Source: CAVVXX01 sp052389895
Lineage (GTDB): Bacteria > Pseudomonadota > Alphaproteobacteria > Micropepsales > Micropepsaceae
Length of the DNA stretch: 34,790 bases
Direction: 5' to 3'
NCBI GenBank assembly: GCA_052389895.1
Contig: JBQTHM010000036.1
Coordinates: 1-34,790 of the forward strand
Every line of letters starts with the position of its first letter. The stretch's first letter is position 1. Made by a program: the position numbers and the translations under genes. Shown piece by piece: positions 8,057 through 15,953 of this stretch. The notes under the pieces were generated by a model that saw only the letters and a program-made list of their open reading frames with translations, was not told the origin of the DNA and did no database searches.

Positions 8057-9471
8057 GCGGAAATCCACGGTTGTTTCCGCAGGCCGCCCGCCTCGCGCTC
8101 AATGACGCGCGGTTGCAGCGCGCTCTGGGCCGTCTGGAAGCGGGCTTTCAGGGCAAGCGCGCGCAAGCCTTTGCCGCGCTGCCCGACGCGGATGGTTTGC
8201 GCGCAGCGGGCGCGGCCGCGCGCGATTATGCGCTTTCGCGCCTCGACGAGCTGCTTACGCAATTCGAAGAAAATGTGGCCGCCAAGGGCGGGCAGGTGCA
8301 CTGGGCGCGCGATGCGGCGGAGGCGCGCGCCATTGTGACGCGCATCCTGCACGGCGTGGCCGCCACTGTCGTCACCAAAGGCAAGTCCATGGTGTCGGAG
8401 GAAATCGGGCTGAACGCGCATCTGGAAGCCGCCGGCATCGTGCCCATCGAAACCGACCTCGGCGAATACATCGTGCAGTTGCGGCGCGAACCGCCCAGCC
8501 ACATCATCGCGCCGGCGTTTCATCTCACCCGGAGCCACGTGGCGGGCACGTTTCGCCGGGCACACCGGCACCTGGACCCGGCACGGCAACTGGACGATCG
8601 CCGCGCGCTGGTGGCGGAGGCGCGCCATACGCTGCGCGCCCGCTTCCGGCAGGCCGACGCCGGGGTAACGGGGGCCAACTTCCTTGTGGCCGAAACGGGG
8701 AGCGCCGTTATCGTCACCAATGAAGGAAACGGCGATCTCACGCGTCTCCTTCCGCGCACTCACATCGTGCTTGCGGGAATCGAGAAAATCGTCGCGACAC
8801 TTGCCGATGCCGCGGTGCTGCTGAGGCTTCTCACGCGCTCCGCCACGGGCCAGGAGATCAGCGCCTATGTGACGTTCGCCAATGGGCCGCGGCGGACGGG
8901 CGACGCGGACGGCCCGGAAGAATTCCATGTTGTGCTGCTCGACAACGGGCGAAGCGCGCTTCTGGGAAGCCCGGCGCGCGAGGTGTTGCGCTGCATTCGC
9001 TGCGGCGCGTGCCTCAATCATTGCCCGGTCTACGGTGCGATCGGCGGGCATGCCTATGGTTCGGTTTATCCGGGGCCGATCGGCGCCGCGCTCGAGCCGG
9101 GGCTGCAGGGCATTGCGGCCGCACATCATCTGCCCAATGCGTCGTCCTTTTGCGGGCGGTGCGACTCCATCTGCCCGGTCAATATTCCGCTTACCCGTGT
9201 GATGCGCCATTGGCGCAATGTGGAATTCGCGCAGGGCGTTTCACCATGGGCCACGCGATTGTCGCTGAGGGCATGGGCATGGTTCGCCCGCCGCCCCGCG
9301 CTCTATGGGGCGGCCGGCGCCATTATCGCCCGCCTGCTGCGACTCGCTGCGGGAAAAGCCACGCGTCTTTCGTCGCTTCCCTTTTTCGCCGGCTGGTTCG
9401 CCGGGCGCGATTTGCCTGTCCCGTCCAAACGTTCCTTCCAGACGCGCTGGCGCAAGGGAGAACGCGCATGA
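8053..9471 (+). CDS. lutB: L-lactate oxidation iron-sulfur protein LutB
   Basis: LutB/YkgF-type subunit of 472 residues. The LUD domain occupies roughly 70-300 (VTKGKSMVSEEIGLN, GANFLVAETGS, VTNEGNGDL, and THIVLAGIEKIV are typical). A ferredoxin-like region follows with CIRCGACLNHC (314-324) and CGRC..C (367, 370, 374), predicted to bind 4Fe-4S clusters. The start is the GTG at 8053, which overlaps the lutA TGA; the frame is open upstream to 7819 but that part shadows lutA. The C-terminal 90 residues are basic and less conserved. It acts with LutA and LutC in the cytoplasm. Confidence 0.94.
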   Translation: MSGNPRLFPQAARLALNDARLQRALGRLEAGFQGKRAQAFAALPDADGLRAAGAAARDYALSRLDELLTQFEENVAAKGGQVHWARDAAEARAIVTRILHGVAATVVTKGKSMVSEEIGLNAHLEAAGIVPIETDLGEYIVQLRREPPSHIIAPAFHLTRSHVAGTFRRAHRHLDPARQLDDRRALVAEARHTLRARFRQADAGVTGANFLVAETGSAVIVTNEGNGDLTRLLPRTHIVLAGIEKIVATLADAAVLLRLLTRSATGQEISAYVTFANGPRRTGDADGPEEFHVVLLDNGRSALLGSPAREVLRCIRCGACLNHCPVYGAIGGHAYGSVYPGPIGAALEPGLQGIAAAHHLPNASSFCGRCDSICPVNIPLTRVMRHWRNVEFAQGVSPWATRLSLRAWAWFARRPALYGAAGAIIARLLRLAAGKATRLSSLPFFAGWFAGRDLPVPSKRSFQTRWRKGERA

Positions 9472-10073
9472 GTGAAGCCCGCGAAGCCATTCTCGCGGCA
9501 GTGTGCGCGGCGCGCGGGCCCGCCTTCGAGCGCAAACGGTTCGATTATTCCATACCGGCCGGGAACCTCATTTCGCTGTTTACCGCCAACGCCAAAAAGT
9601 CGGACGCCGATGTGGCGAGCGTCGCCAGCCGCGAGGAGGTGCCCGCCGCCATTGCCGCGTTTCTTGCCGCCGTCGGCGCGCCGCCTGTTCTGTACGTGCC
9701 AAAGAACTCTCTGCTGCGTTCGCTGTCATGGCAGCGGGCGCCCAAGCTGAGCCTTAGCGCGGAGCCACCCGGATCTGAGGATACGGCGTTGTCGGAAGCG
9801 GGCTGCGCCATCGCCGAGACGGGAACGCTTTTGTTCGCCTCGGGGGCGCAGCAGCCGGCCTCGTGGCACTTCCTTCCCGGGCGCGAGATCGCATTGCTAC
9901 CGCGTGCGCGCATCGTCGCGCGCCTCGAAGATGCGGTTGTGCTGTTGGGTCCCGGGTTCGATGCCAGCACGATCAACCTTGTCACCGGCCCCTCGCGCAC
10001 GGGGGACATCGAACAGATCATCGAACGCGGGGCCCATGGCCCGCGCGCGCTCCATGTTTTGATCTATGGATAA
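9468..10073 (+). CDS. lutC: L-lactate oxidation protein LutC
   Basis: LutC/YkgG-type LUD-domain subunit of 201 residues. Visible marks are SEAGCAIAETGTLLF, LPRARIVARLEDAVVLL and NLVTGPSRTGDIEQIIERGAHGPRAL split across the C-terminal half, the last being the family's best-conserved segment. The start ATG at 9468 overlaps the lutB stop by four bases and has AAGGGAG seven bases upstream. The open frame before 9468 (from 9009) lies inside lutB and has no homology. No LutP permease or LutR regulator is adjacent. Transcription probably ends in the 21-base gap before the convergent gene. Confidence 0.92.
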   Translation: MSEAREAILAAVCAARGPAFERKRFDYSIPAGNLISLFTANAKKSDADVASVASREEVPAAIAAFLAAVGAPPVLYVPKNSLLRSLSWQRAPKLSLSAEPPGSEDTALSEAGCAIAETGTLLFASGAQQPASWHFLPGREIALLPRARIVARLEDAVVLLGPGFDASTINLVTGPSRTGDIEQIIERGAHGPRALHVLIYG

Positions 10074-10094
10074 TCGGAGTAAATTTGACTCGGG

Positions 10095-10853
10095 TTACGC
10101 CGGCCTTTGCCGGAACAGGAAATAACCTGCCCAGCCGAGCACCATGGCGAACAGAATGGCGAGAAGGCCGTAAAGCAGCGATTGGTTGTGCGCCAGTTCG
10201 AACAAGCGGCGCTCGATTCCCGTTTTGTCGATGAAGAGCGGCGTGGTCTGCGCATTGGCGATGCTGCCGCCACGGAAGAGGTAGACTTCGGCCTTGTACT
10301 GTCCGGGCGGCACCGCGGCGGGAATGGGAATGCGCGCGCGGAACAGCGAGTGGCTCAGAAACTCGATGCCGGTCGGGCTTTCCCAGTAGAGCCCAAGGCG
10401 CTTTTCCGTGCGAATGGCCGCTTGGCGGAAGAGATTTGCCTCGTCCGGCGCGACGCCCACCTCGGTAAGCGCCTCCAGATTCTCCGCGCCGAGCCCAAAG
10501 CGGCGAAGCAAACTCAACTGCGCGATATCGGGCAACGGTCTTGTGCTGGCGAGAAAATAGTATGCCGGCATACCTTCGAAGGTGATCTGCTGCGTGTTCA
10601 CCCAGATGCCCGCGACGCGTTCCTTGCGCCGGACCGTCATGTTCGCGCGAGGACCGCGGATCACCACGACGATGTCGTCGCCCTCCTGGGTTGCGAAGCC
10701 TTCTGTTTCCACGGCGCCGAAGAGAACGATTTCCGTACCGGCGAAGCTGGAGTTGATTTCGATTACATCGGTGGAAAGCCCTGAAACGAGCTGTTGAGCA
10801 CTCGCCGGAACCGCGAGCAAAAGGGCGATCAGGGCTGCGAGCGCCTTCCTCAT
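10095..10853 (-). CDS. PF09608/TIGR02186-type membrane protein
   Basis: 252 residues beginning with a clear signal peptide (MRKALAALIALLLAVPASAQ), then a probable periplasmic beta-rich domain containing STDVIEINSSFAGTEIVLFG and GPRANMTVRRKERVAGIWVN (the family's best conserved part), and a C-terminal membrane segment, LLYGLLAILFAMVLGWAGYF. This matches my memory of the alphaproteobacterial putative transmembrane family PF09608 (TIGR02186), of unknown function. Its ATG at 10853 overlaps the stop of the upstream TauE/SafE gene by four bases. The two probably form one transport unit, with this protein presenting a periplasmic domain. A longer open frame upstream belongs to the shadow of the exporter. 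Confidence 0.82.
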   Translation of the reverse strand: MRKALAALIALLLAVPASAQQLVSGLSTDVIEINSSFAGTEIVLFGAVETEGFATQEGDDIVVVIRGPRANMTVRRKERVAGIWVNTQQITFEGMPAYYFLASTRPLPDIAQLSLLRRFGLGAENLEALTEVGVAPDEANLFRQAAIRTEKRLGLYWESPTGIEFLSHSLFRARIPIPAAVPPGQYKAEVYLFRGGSIANAQTTPLFIDKTGIERRLFELAHNQSLLYGLLAILFAMVLGWAGYFLFRQRPA

Positions 10854-11773
10854 GGCGTGCCCGTCACGACGGAAAAGGCCTCGGTCGGCGTGACCACGAG
10901 GCCGAAAAGAAGCCGCAGCGCCACGCCCACGACCAGCAGCCCGAGCAGGGCGCGCAATTGCTCCCCCTTGAGGCGCGCGGCCGCGCGCACGCCGAACTGC
11001 ACTCCCACGACACCGCCCAGGATGAGCAGCAGCGCCAGCACGATGTCCACCGATTGATCGGTAACGGCATGCAGCAGCGTGGCCGTCGTGGCCACGAACA
11101 GGATCTGAAACTGCGATGTGCCTACTACGACAGTGGTGGGCATGCGCAGCAGGTAGATCATTGCGGGAATAAGCAGGAACCCGCCACCCAGGCCGAGAAT
11201 GGCGGTGAGCACACCCACGGTGAGCCCGAACACGACGGGTGGGATGACGCTGATATAAAGGCGCGAGCGGCGGAAGCGCAGCTTGAGCGGCAGCCCGTGA
11301 ATCCAATTGTGCTGTCCGAGACGGCTTCTAAGCGTGATCGTTTCGCCGCGGCGAGCTGCGCGTATCGTGCGCACGCTTTCGTTCAGCATCAGCCCGCCGA
11401 CGGAGCCCAACAGCACCACATAACCCACCGAGATCACGAGTTCGATTTGGCCCAGCCGCTGCAACAGGCCGAAGACGTACACGCCGAGCGCTGCGCCCAA
11501 GACGCCGCCCGCCAGCAGAACGCCGCCCATCTTAAAATCCACGCCGCCGCGGCGCCATTGGGACAGCGCCCCCGAAAGCGACGAGGCACTGATATGGCTG
11601 GGCTGGGTCGCGACCGCCACGCCGGGCGGAATCCCATAGAAGATGAGCAAGGGCGTCATCAGAAACCCACCGCCCACGCCGAACATGCCGGAAAGGAATC
11701 CCACAGCCGCGCCCATGCCGAGGATCATCAGCCAGTGAACTGACATCTCGGCGATTGGCAGGTAGATTTCCAT
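10850..11773 (-). CDS. TauE/SafE-family sulfite/anion exporter
   Basis: 307-residue polytopic membrane protein of the TauE/SafE family (PF01925). Features are the glycine-rich N-terminal helix GMGAAVGFLSGMFGVGGGFL, which recurs in the second half as VGVLTAILGLGGGFLLIPAM, the internal duplication expected of the family, and several further hydrophobic helices. Family members export sulfite, sulfoacetate or related anions; the substrate here is unknown. It overlaps by four bases the downstream PF09608 gene. An extended loop rich in Arg between the two halves (ESVRTIRAARRGETITLRSR) is probably cytoplasmic or periplasmic. Confidence 0.88.
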   Translation of the reverse strand: MEIYLPIAEMSVHWLMILGMGAAVGFLSGMFGVGGGFLMTPLLIFYGIPPGVAVATQPSHISASSLSGALSQWRRGGVDFKMGGVLLAGGVLGAALGVYVFGLLQRLGQIELVISVGYVVLLGSVGGLMLNESVRTIRAARRGETITLRSRLGQHNWIHGLPLKLRFRRSRLYISVIPPVVFGLTVGVLTAILGLGGGFLLIPAMIYLLRMPTTVVVGTSQFQILFVATTATLLHAVTDQSVDIVLALLLILGGVVGVQFGVRAAARLKGEQLRALLGLLVVGVALRLLFGLVVTPTEAFSVVTGTP

Positions 11774-11878
11774 GATGGACGCACAAAATCCGAAGCGGGA
11801 ATGAGATTCGGACTATAGCGCGTGAGCGCGCCGGTGTTCGATTCGGAGAAGCCGGAAAGCGGTGGACGGCGAAGGTGC

Positions 11879-11965
11879 GCCCCTTCGGCGCTTCGCGCCA
11901 CCTCCCCCGAAGGGGAGGATGTACGAACATGCCAGCTCTTTGGGGGCGCACCCCGCGCGGCGGAC
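11879..11965. repeat. Intergenic G+C-rich repeat, copy B
   Basis: Positions 11879-11902 match the left core of copy A (3509-3532) at 22 of 24 bases, followed by CCTCCCCCGAAGGGGAGG, which folds into a short hairpin, and later TTTGGGGGCGCACC, inversely related to the left edge (GGTGCGCCCC). The whole can fold as an imperfect long palindrome. It lies between two genes of the same strand and could attenuate transcription. Confidence 0.65.
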
Positions 11966-11988
11966 CAAGGGGTACGAAAGCAGAAAGG

Positions 11989-14439
11989 TTACTGCATCTG
12001 GGCGAGCGCCGGGACGTCGTTTGCGGCGCGGTTCATGGGCCGTGCGCGGAAGGATTGCGCCGCCTTGTCGGCCTCCTGCTTGTCGGCGGGGGACAGCTGC
12101 GTCGCCAGGGCTTCTAGCCGCGTCTTCGATTCCGCGTCGCCCTGTGCCGCCGCGATCACGTACCACTTATAGGCGTCGCGTAGCGAAGGCGGCACACCCA
12201 GCCCGCGCTCATACAGCACGGCGAGATTGAACTGCGAATCGAGAAGACCAAGTTCGGCCGCGGCCCCGAACCAGCGTGCGGCTTCGGCGAAGTTCTTTTC
12301 GGTGCCGGTGCCTTGCGCAAAACTCACGGCAAGATTGTGCATCGCCTTGCGGTTGCCCTGGCGCGCCGCCTTCATGTACCACTCGTGCGCCTTTTTTGCG
12401 TCGGCGGGAACTCCGCGCCCGCGTTCGTAAAGCGTCCCTGCGCGATACTGCGCGACCGCATTGCCTTGCTGCGCCGCCTTGGAAATCCAGCGATACGCCT
12501 CGGCGTCGTCTTGAGTTACACCGTCGCCGTCGAGGTATTTGAGTCCGAGCACCAGCGCCGCCGGCGCGTTGCCTGCCACGGCCTTCGCCTTCAGCGGCTC
12601 CAACGTGGGCACCTGAGCGGGGGGGAGCGAAGCGAGTGTCTGCGGTTCGGCGCGGGCCGAAGCCTCACCTAAGCGTGTGGCGGGCCGCGCCGGCAAACCC
12701 GCGGGCGGCGGCGAAACGGCAGACGCGGCCGGCGGCGCTTCCACGTCGGGCGCAGGTTCCTCGATCACGGAGTCTTCAGGGTACGCAGCGGACGGGCCGA
12801 GATAGGGCGAAGCGTCCTCGCGCGTAAGCGGACGCGCCGGCAATCCGGCAGCGGGCGCGGCGTTTTGCGGCGACGGGGCGGGCGCGGGGGCACTTTCCTG
12901 CGTGAACATCTCGCCCACTTCGTCCATCCGGTCGCTGACGAGCTCGCCCGGGCCAACACCACGTGTAAACAGAATCCCGGCAAGCGCGGCGACCAAGACA
13001 AGCAGTACGATGGCCCCGATCAAGGCGGTCCGGGCGAAGTGCGATTTGCGTTCCGGTTCGGCGACACGGAAACCGCCCAGCGTCTGCCGGGGTGCGGCTT
13101 CAACCTCCGCTTCGGCGGCCGCCTGCGCCGCGCGGCGTGCGGCGGCGAGATAATCGTAAGCGGGCGCCTGCGGGCGCGGCGGTTCGGCGAAGGTCGTGGG
13201 CTCAAGGGGGGGCGGCGCCGCGTCGCCTATGGGCGGAGACGGTTCGGCGGCGCGCGGCGCGAACGCGGGCGGCGGCTCAGCCGATGGCTGAGCGGGAGCG
13301 GCCTGCGCATAGGGGGAAGGCGGGGGCGCTTCCGTAAGCGGCGGCAGGTCGAGAATGGGCGCGGCGGAACGCTCGTATGGGTCGGCGGGCTTCGACAGCG
13401 CGTCGATACGCGTGGCCGTTTCGCCAACCCGTGTGCGCAAATCAGAGAGCGCATCGCGGCTTTCTTTTTCGCCCATCTCCAGGCGTCGCACGATGGTGTC
13501 GAGCGTTTGTTCGATGGCCGAAAGCTGACGGCCCAGCTCTTGCTGAATTTTTTCTTCGGCGGCGTGCGCATGGCTTTCGGTGCCGGTCACGCGTTGCGCA
13601 ATTTCCTCGACGGACTTTTCCAAATTGGAAATCGCCTGTGACTGGCGCGCCGTTTCTTCGGCTTTTGGCTCGGCGGCGGCAAAGCGCGATTCGAACAGGC
13701 CCAGTGCCGTTCGCAGCGCCTTGGTCGCACCATCGCTCGATTCCTCGGCAGTCTTCACGCGATCGGCCAATTGCGCAACGCGCGCCTCGAATGTGTGCGC
13801 CACTTTTCCGGATTCTTCACGTGTTGCGGCAAGCTTGCCTGCCAGCGCCTCGACATTTGCGGCAAGTGAGGACACCTGCGTGGATGATTCCGTTGCCGTG
13901 CGCGCGATCTGGTCCGCCAGACGAGAGAGGCCCTGATGCAATCCGCGCACGGCGTCACGCATGCTGCCGCCATCGGCGTTGTGTTCGACGCGGTCGATGC
14001 GCTCGGCCAGCGTCGAGAGCGCATTCGCCTGCTCGCGCGCGGCCTGATTGATATCGGCGGCGGCGGCGCCCATTGCCCGGCTGGCTTCGTTCTGGGAACG
14101 CTCCGAATCCTCGAGCCGGCGCGTCATGGCGCGCAGAGTTTCGTCGATGCGGCGGAAGGCAAAATCGGTTTCCGCTTCGGCACGGGCGATGCGGGCGATC
14201 AGCGCGTCGCCGTCGCGCCGTGTTTCCTCGTCGCGGTAATAGCGGCGGGCACCCGGCTGCGGCAGATCGGGCGGCGGTTCCGGGTCCGGCATATCGCCGA
14301 GCGAACGGGCGGCTTCGCCCATGATGCGCCGCGTCAGCCAGTCGCCCACGCTTAGCCCTTCGCGGCTGGCGGCCGCACGCGCCGCCTCGCGCGCCTCGGG
14401 CGGAATGCCCGTGACGCTCCAGGGCAAGCTCTGCTTCAT
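11989..14439 (-). CDS. PodJ-like coiled-coil / Sel1-repeat membrane protein
   Basis: 816 residues in four parts: a conserved N-terminus (MKQSLPWSVTGIPPEAREAA, then EGLSVGDWL), long coiled coil with many Ala/Glu/Arg heptads (about 80-345), a Pro/Ala-rich linker (350-450), one membrane helix ALIGAIVLLVLVAALAGILF (472-491), and after a second Pro-rich linker four Sel1/TPR-like repeats (about 625-780; YERGRGVPAD, YERGLGVPPS). This architecture is that of the alphaproteobacterial polar localization factor PodJ and its relatives: cytoplasmic coiled coil and periplasmic Sel1 domain. It probably organises a cell pole or division site. The ATG at 14439 gives the conserved N-terminus; a GTG at 14487 would add 16 residues lacking conservation. 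GLPARP occurs twice in the second linker. Confidence 0.85.
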   Translation of the reverse strand: MKQSLPWSVTGIPPEAREAARAAASREGLSVGDWLTRRIMGEAARSLGDMPDPEPPPDLPQPGARRYYRDEETRRDGDALIARIARAEAETDFAFRRIDETLRAMTRRLEDSERSQNEASRAMGAAAADINQAAREQANALSTLAERIDRVEHNADGGSMRDAVRGLHQGLSRLADQIARTATESSTQVSSLAANVEALAGKLAATREESGKVAHTFEARVAQLADRVKTAEESSDGATKALRTALGLFESRFAAAEPKAEETARQSQAISNLEKSVEEIAQRVTGTESHAHAAEEKIQQELGRQLSAIEQTLDTIVRRLEMGEKESRDALSDLRTRVGETATRIDALSKPADPYERSAAPILDLPPLTEAPPPSPYAQAAPAQPSAEPPPAFAPRAAEPSPPIGDAAPPPLEPTTFAEPPRPQAPAYDYLAAARRAAQAAAEAEVEAAPRQTLGGFRVAEPERKSHFARTALIGAIVLLVLVAALAGILFTRGVGPGELVSDRMDEVGEMFTQESAPAPAPSPQNAAPAAGLPARPLTREDASPYLGPSAAYPEDSVIEEPAPDVEAPPAASAVSPPPAGLPARPATRLGEASARAEPQTLASLPPAQVPTLEPLKAKAVAGNAPAALVLGLKYLDGDGVTQDDAEAYRWISKAAQQGNAVAQYRAGTLYERGRGVPADAKKAHEWYMKAARQGNRKAMHNLAVSFAQGTGTEKNFAEAARWFGAAAELGLLDSQFNLAVLYERGLGVPPSLRDAYKWYVIAAAQGDAESKTRLEALATQLSPADKQEADKAAQSFRARPMNRAANDVPALAQMQ

Positions 14440-14607
14440 ATCGTCCGCCGTAGCGCGATACCCCCAAGTCAAGGTAGCCAGCCCCACATTTTGTGTAAAG
14501 AAATCTGCATGTCCCCAAGCCGCGAATCAGGGCGGACGCGCCACCGTAGCGTTCCCGATCCAGCGTCGCGCCGCAGAGTTAATTCGCCGTTAGCGGATGC
14601 ACAGGTT

Positions 14608-14952
14608 TTAGGTGCGGACTCCGGCCTTTTTCAACTCGCCTTCCAGGCGTCCCGTGAGCCATGCCCATGTCATGCGGTAGTCGGAAGCTAGCGACCAAAG
14701 CGGGTAGCTGAAGGTGGCGGGCCGATTCTTTTCCACAAAGAAATGCCCGATCCATGCCGGCCCATAGCCCGCGAAAGCCGCGCCCAACAGCCACCACGGA
14801 TTGAGCGCCAACAGCGCGAGCAGCAGGCACGCGCTCGCGAGCAGGGTTCCCGTGAAATGAAAGGCGCGCGTCAGCGCCTTCGCGTGTTCCCCCAGATAAA
14901 ACGGCCAGAACTCGCGATAGGTGGTGATGCGCTTTTCGCCGCCGCCAGCCAT
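14608..14952 (-). CDS. Mpo1-like (DUF962) membrane protein
   Basis: 114-residue small membrane protein of the DUF962/Mpo1 family. The family hallmark is visible: FWPFYLGEHAKALTRAFHFT with H23 and H32, then AWIGHFFVEKNRPATFSYPL with H70, and WSLASDYRMTWAW. Yeast Mpo1 is an Fe(II) dioxygenase in phytosphingosine alpha-oxidation that uses conserved histidines. Bacterial members are mostly unstudied, so a lipid-oxidising role is inference. Two hydrophobic helices lie between the histidine clusters. It is alone on this strand, with spacers on both sides. Confidence 0.85.
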   Translation of the reverse strand: MAGGGEKRITTYREFWPFYLGEHAKALTRAFHFTGTLLASACLLLALLALNPWWLLGAAFAGYGPAWIGHFFVEKNRPATFSYPLWSLASDYRMTWAWLTGRLEGELKKAGVRT

Positions 14953-15041
14953 GGCATCCGCATTTTACGCGCGGCAACCGCAGCGTCATCTCACATTTTG
15001 ACGAGCGACCGGGCCTCTGGATGCGCCTTGGGCCGGCAGTT

Positions 15042-15836
15042 CTATGATCCGCCGGCTTGACCTGATGTTGCCGAAGGTTTCGCGGCGCGCGGCAGCGAGG
15101 AGAGGTCGGGTTCGGGGAGGCCAAGGTCGGTCGCGAAGAGCTGCGTCACGTAAATCGTATGGCTGTTGACGGCCACGCCGACGCCCGTGCGTTCGTATAA
15201 CGCGTAGGCAAGGTTTGCCTTGTGGTCGGTGCTGTTCAGCCAGGTGTCGACCAGCCGCTGCGCGTATTCGTCCAGGTCGATCCGCGAAACGCCGTCGTAA
15301 CTCTGGCTCGCGATATTTTCCCCGAGCAGGCCCCGGAACTTCGCGTCCGTGTCCATAAGCCGGGTTGTCGTCGTTTCGCCATCGGCGTTGGCGTGCGCCA
15401 CGTAGTTCTTGCTCGCCATGTCCTGGCTGTGTCTGCGCGCGACCTCTGTCAGCTGCGGGTCCAGCGTTAGGGGTTTCGCCTTCGGGTCGATCCGGCGGCG
15501 CTCGTTGATGACCTTGGCAAGCACGCGAGTTTCCAATTGCGCGATCACCTCCGCGCGCGTCAGAGGCGCCTTGAAATAGTGCGAGGAAAAGCCGCCTGCA
15601 CGCGGTTGCACCGGCGCAGTCTCTTCTGGCATGGGGTGGGGTGCCGGCGTCGCTTTTTCCAGCCGTTGCACGGCGACCGGCTCGACGGGGGCTGGCGCTG
15701 GAGCACGCGGGGTTTCCTCTTCCTCTACCGGGGGGCTTTGCTTGAAATAGTGGGACGAGAAGTCCCAGGTTTCGCCCGGTTCGCTCGCACATCCCGCGGC
15801 CAGCGCGGCCGCGCACAACAACGCCACCAATCGCAT
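15042..15836 (-). CDS. CAP-domain lipoprotein with two FSSHYFK motifs
   Basis: 264 residues from the ATG at 15836, chosen because GAGGGG lies just upstream and the protein then begins with an ideal lipoprotein signal, LAAGC, with lipidated Cys16. A proline-rich linker carries FSSHYFK twice, at 26-32 and 83-89. The C-terminal half (about 93-250) is a CAP/SCP-type domain: NERRR, LTEVARRHSQDMASKNYVAH, GENIA, WLNSTDHKANL and YVTQLFA. CAP domains in bacteria are secreted and poorly understood (YkwD-like). Alternative in-frame ATGs at 15848 and 15860 would only lengthen the positive N-region. It is divergent from the patatin gene. Confidence 0.85.
   Translation of the reverse strand: MRLVALLCAAALAAGCASEPGETWDFSSHYFKQSPPVEEEETPRAPAPAPVEPVAVQRLEKATPAPHPMPEETAPVQPRAGGFSSHYFKAPLTRAEVIAQLETRVLAKVINERRRIDPKAKPLTLDPQLTEVARRHSQDMASKNYVAHANADGETTTTRLMDTDAKFRGLLGENIASQSYDGVSRIDLDEYAQRLVDTWLNSTDHKANLAYALYERTGVGVAVNSHTIYVTQLFATDLGLPEPDLSSLPRAAKPSATSGQAGGS
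15570..15761 (-). repeat. Duplicated FSSHYFK motif in the CAP lipoprotein
   Basis: The heptapeptide FSSHYFK is encoded at 15741-15761 and again at 15570-15590, near each end of the proline-rich linker. DNA identity is high but not complete (third-base and other changes), so the motif is held by selection rather than recent copying, or is an older duplication. It may be a docking motif for a periplasmic or cell-wall partner. Confidence 0.75.
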
Positions 15837-15953
15837 GGATCCCCTCATGCGCCGCACCATAGGGCTTTCGCCCTCGCGCGTCACTTTCCCGAAATCGTTC
15901 TGGACTGGGGCGGATGTGTGCGGCGCTTGCTAAGATGCCGGCTCAAACAACGG

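Noticed and set aside
6231..9210. Large minus-strand open frames across the acyltransferase and lut genes
   Set aside because: Antisense shadows of clearly recognisable genes; composition is typical of complement frames.
11989..14439. Plus-strand open frames across the PodJ-like gene
   Set aside because: Low-complexity Ala/Arg/Pro frames produced by the opposite strand; the minus-strand product has coiled coil, membrane helix and Sel1 repeats.
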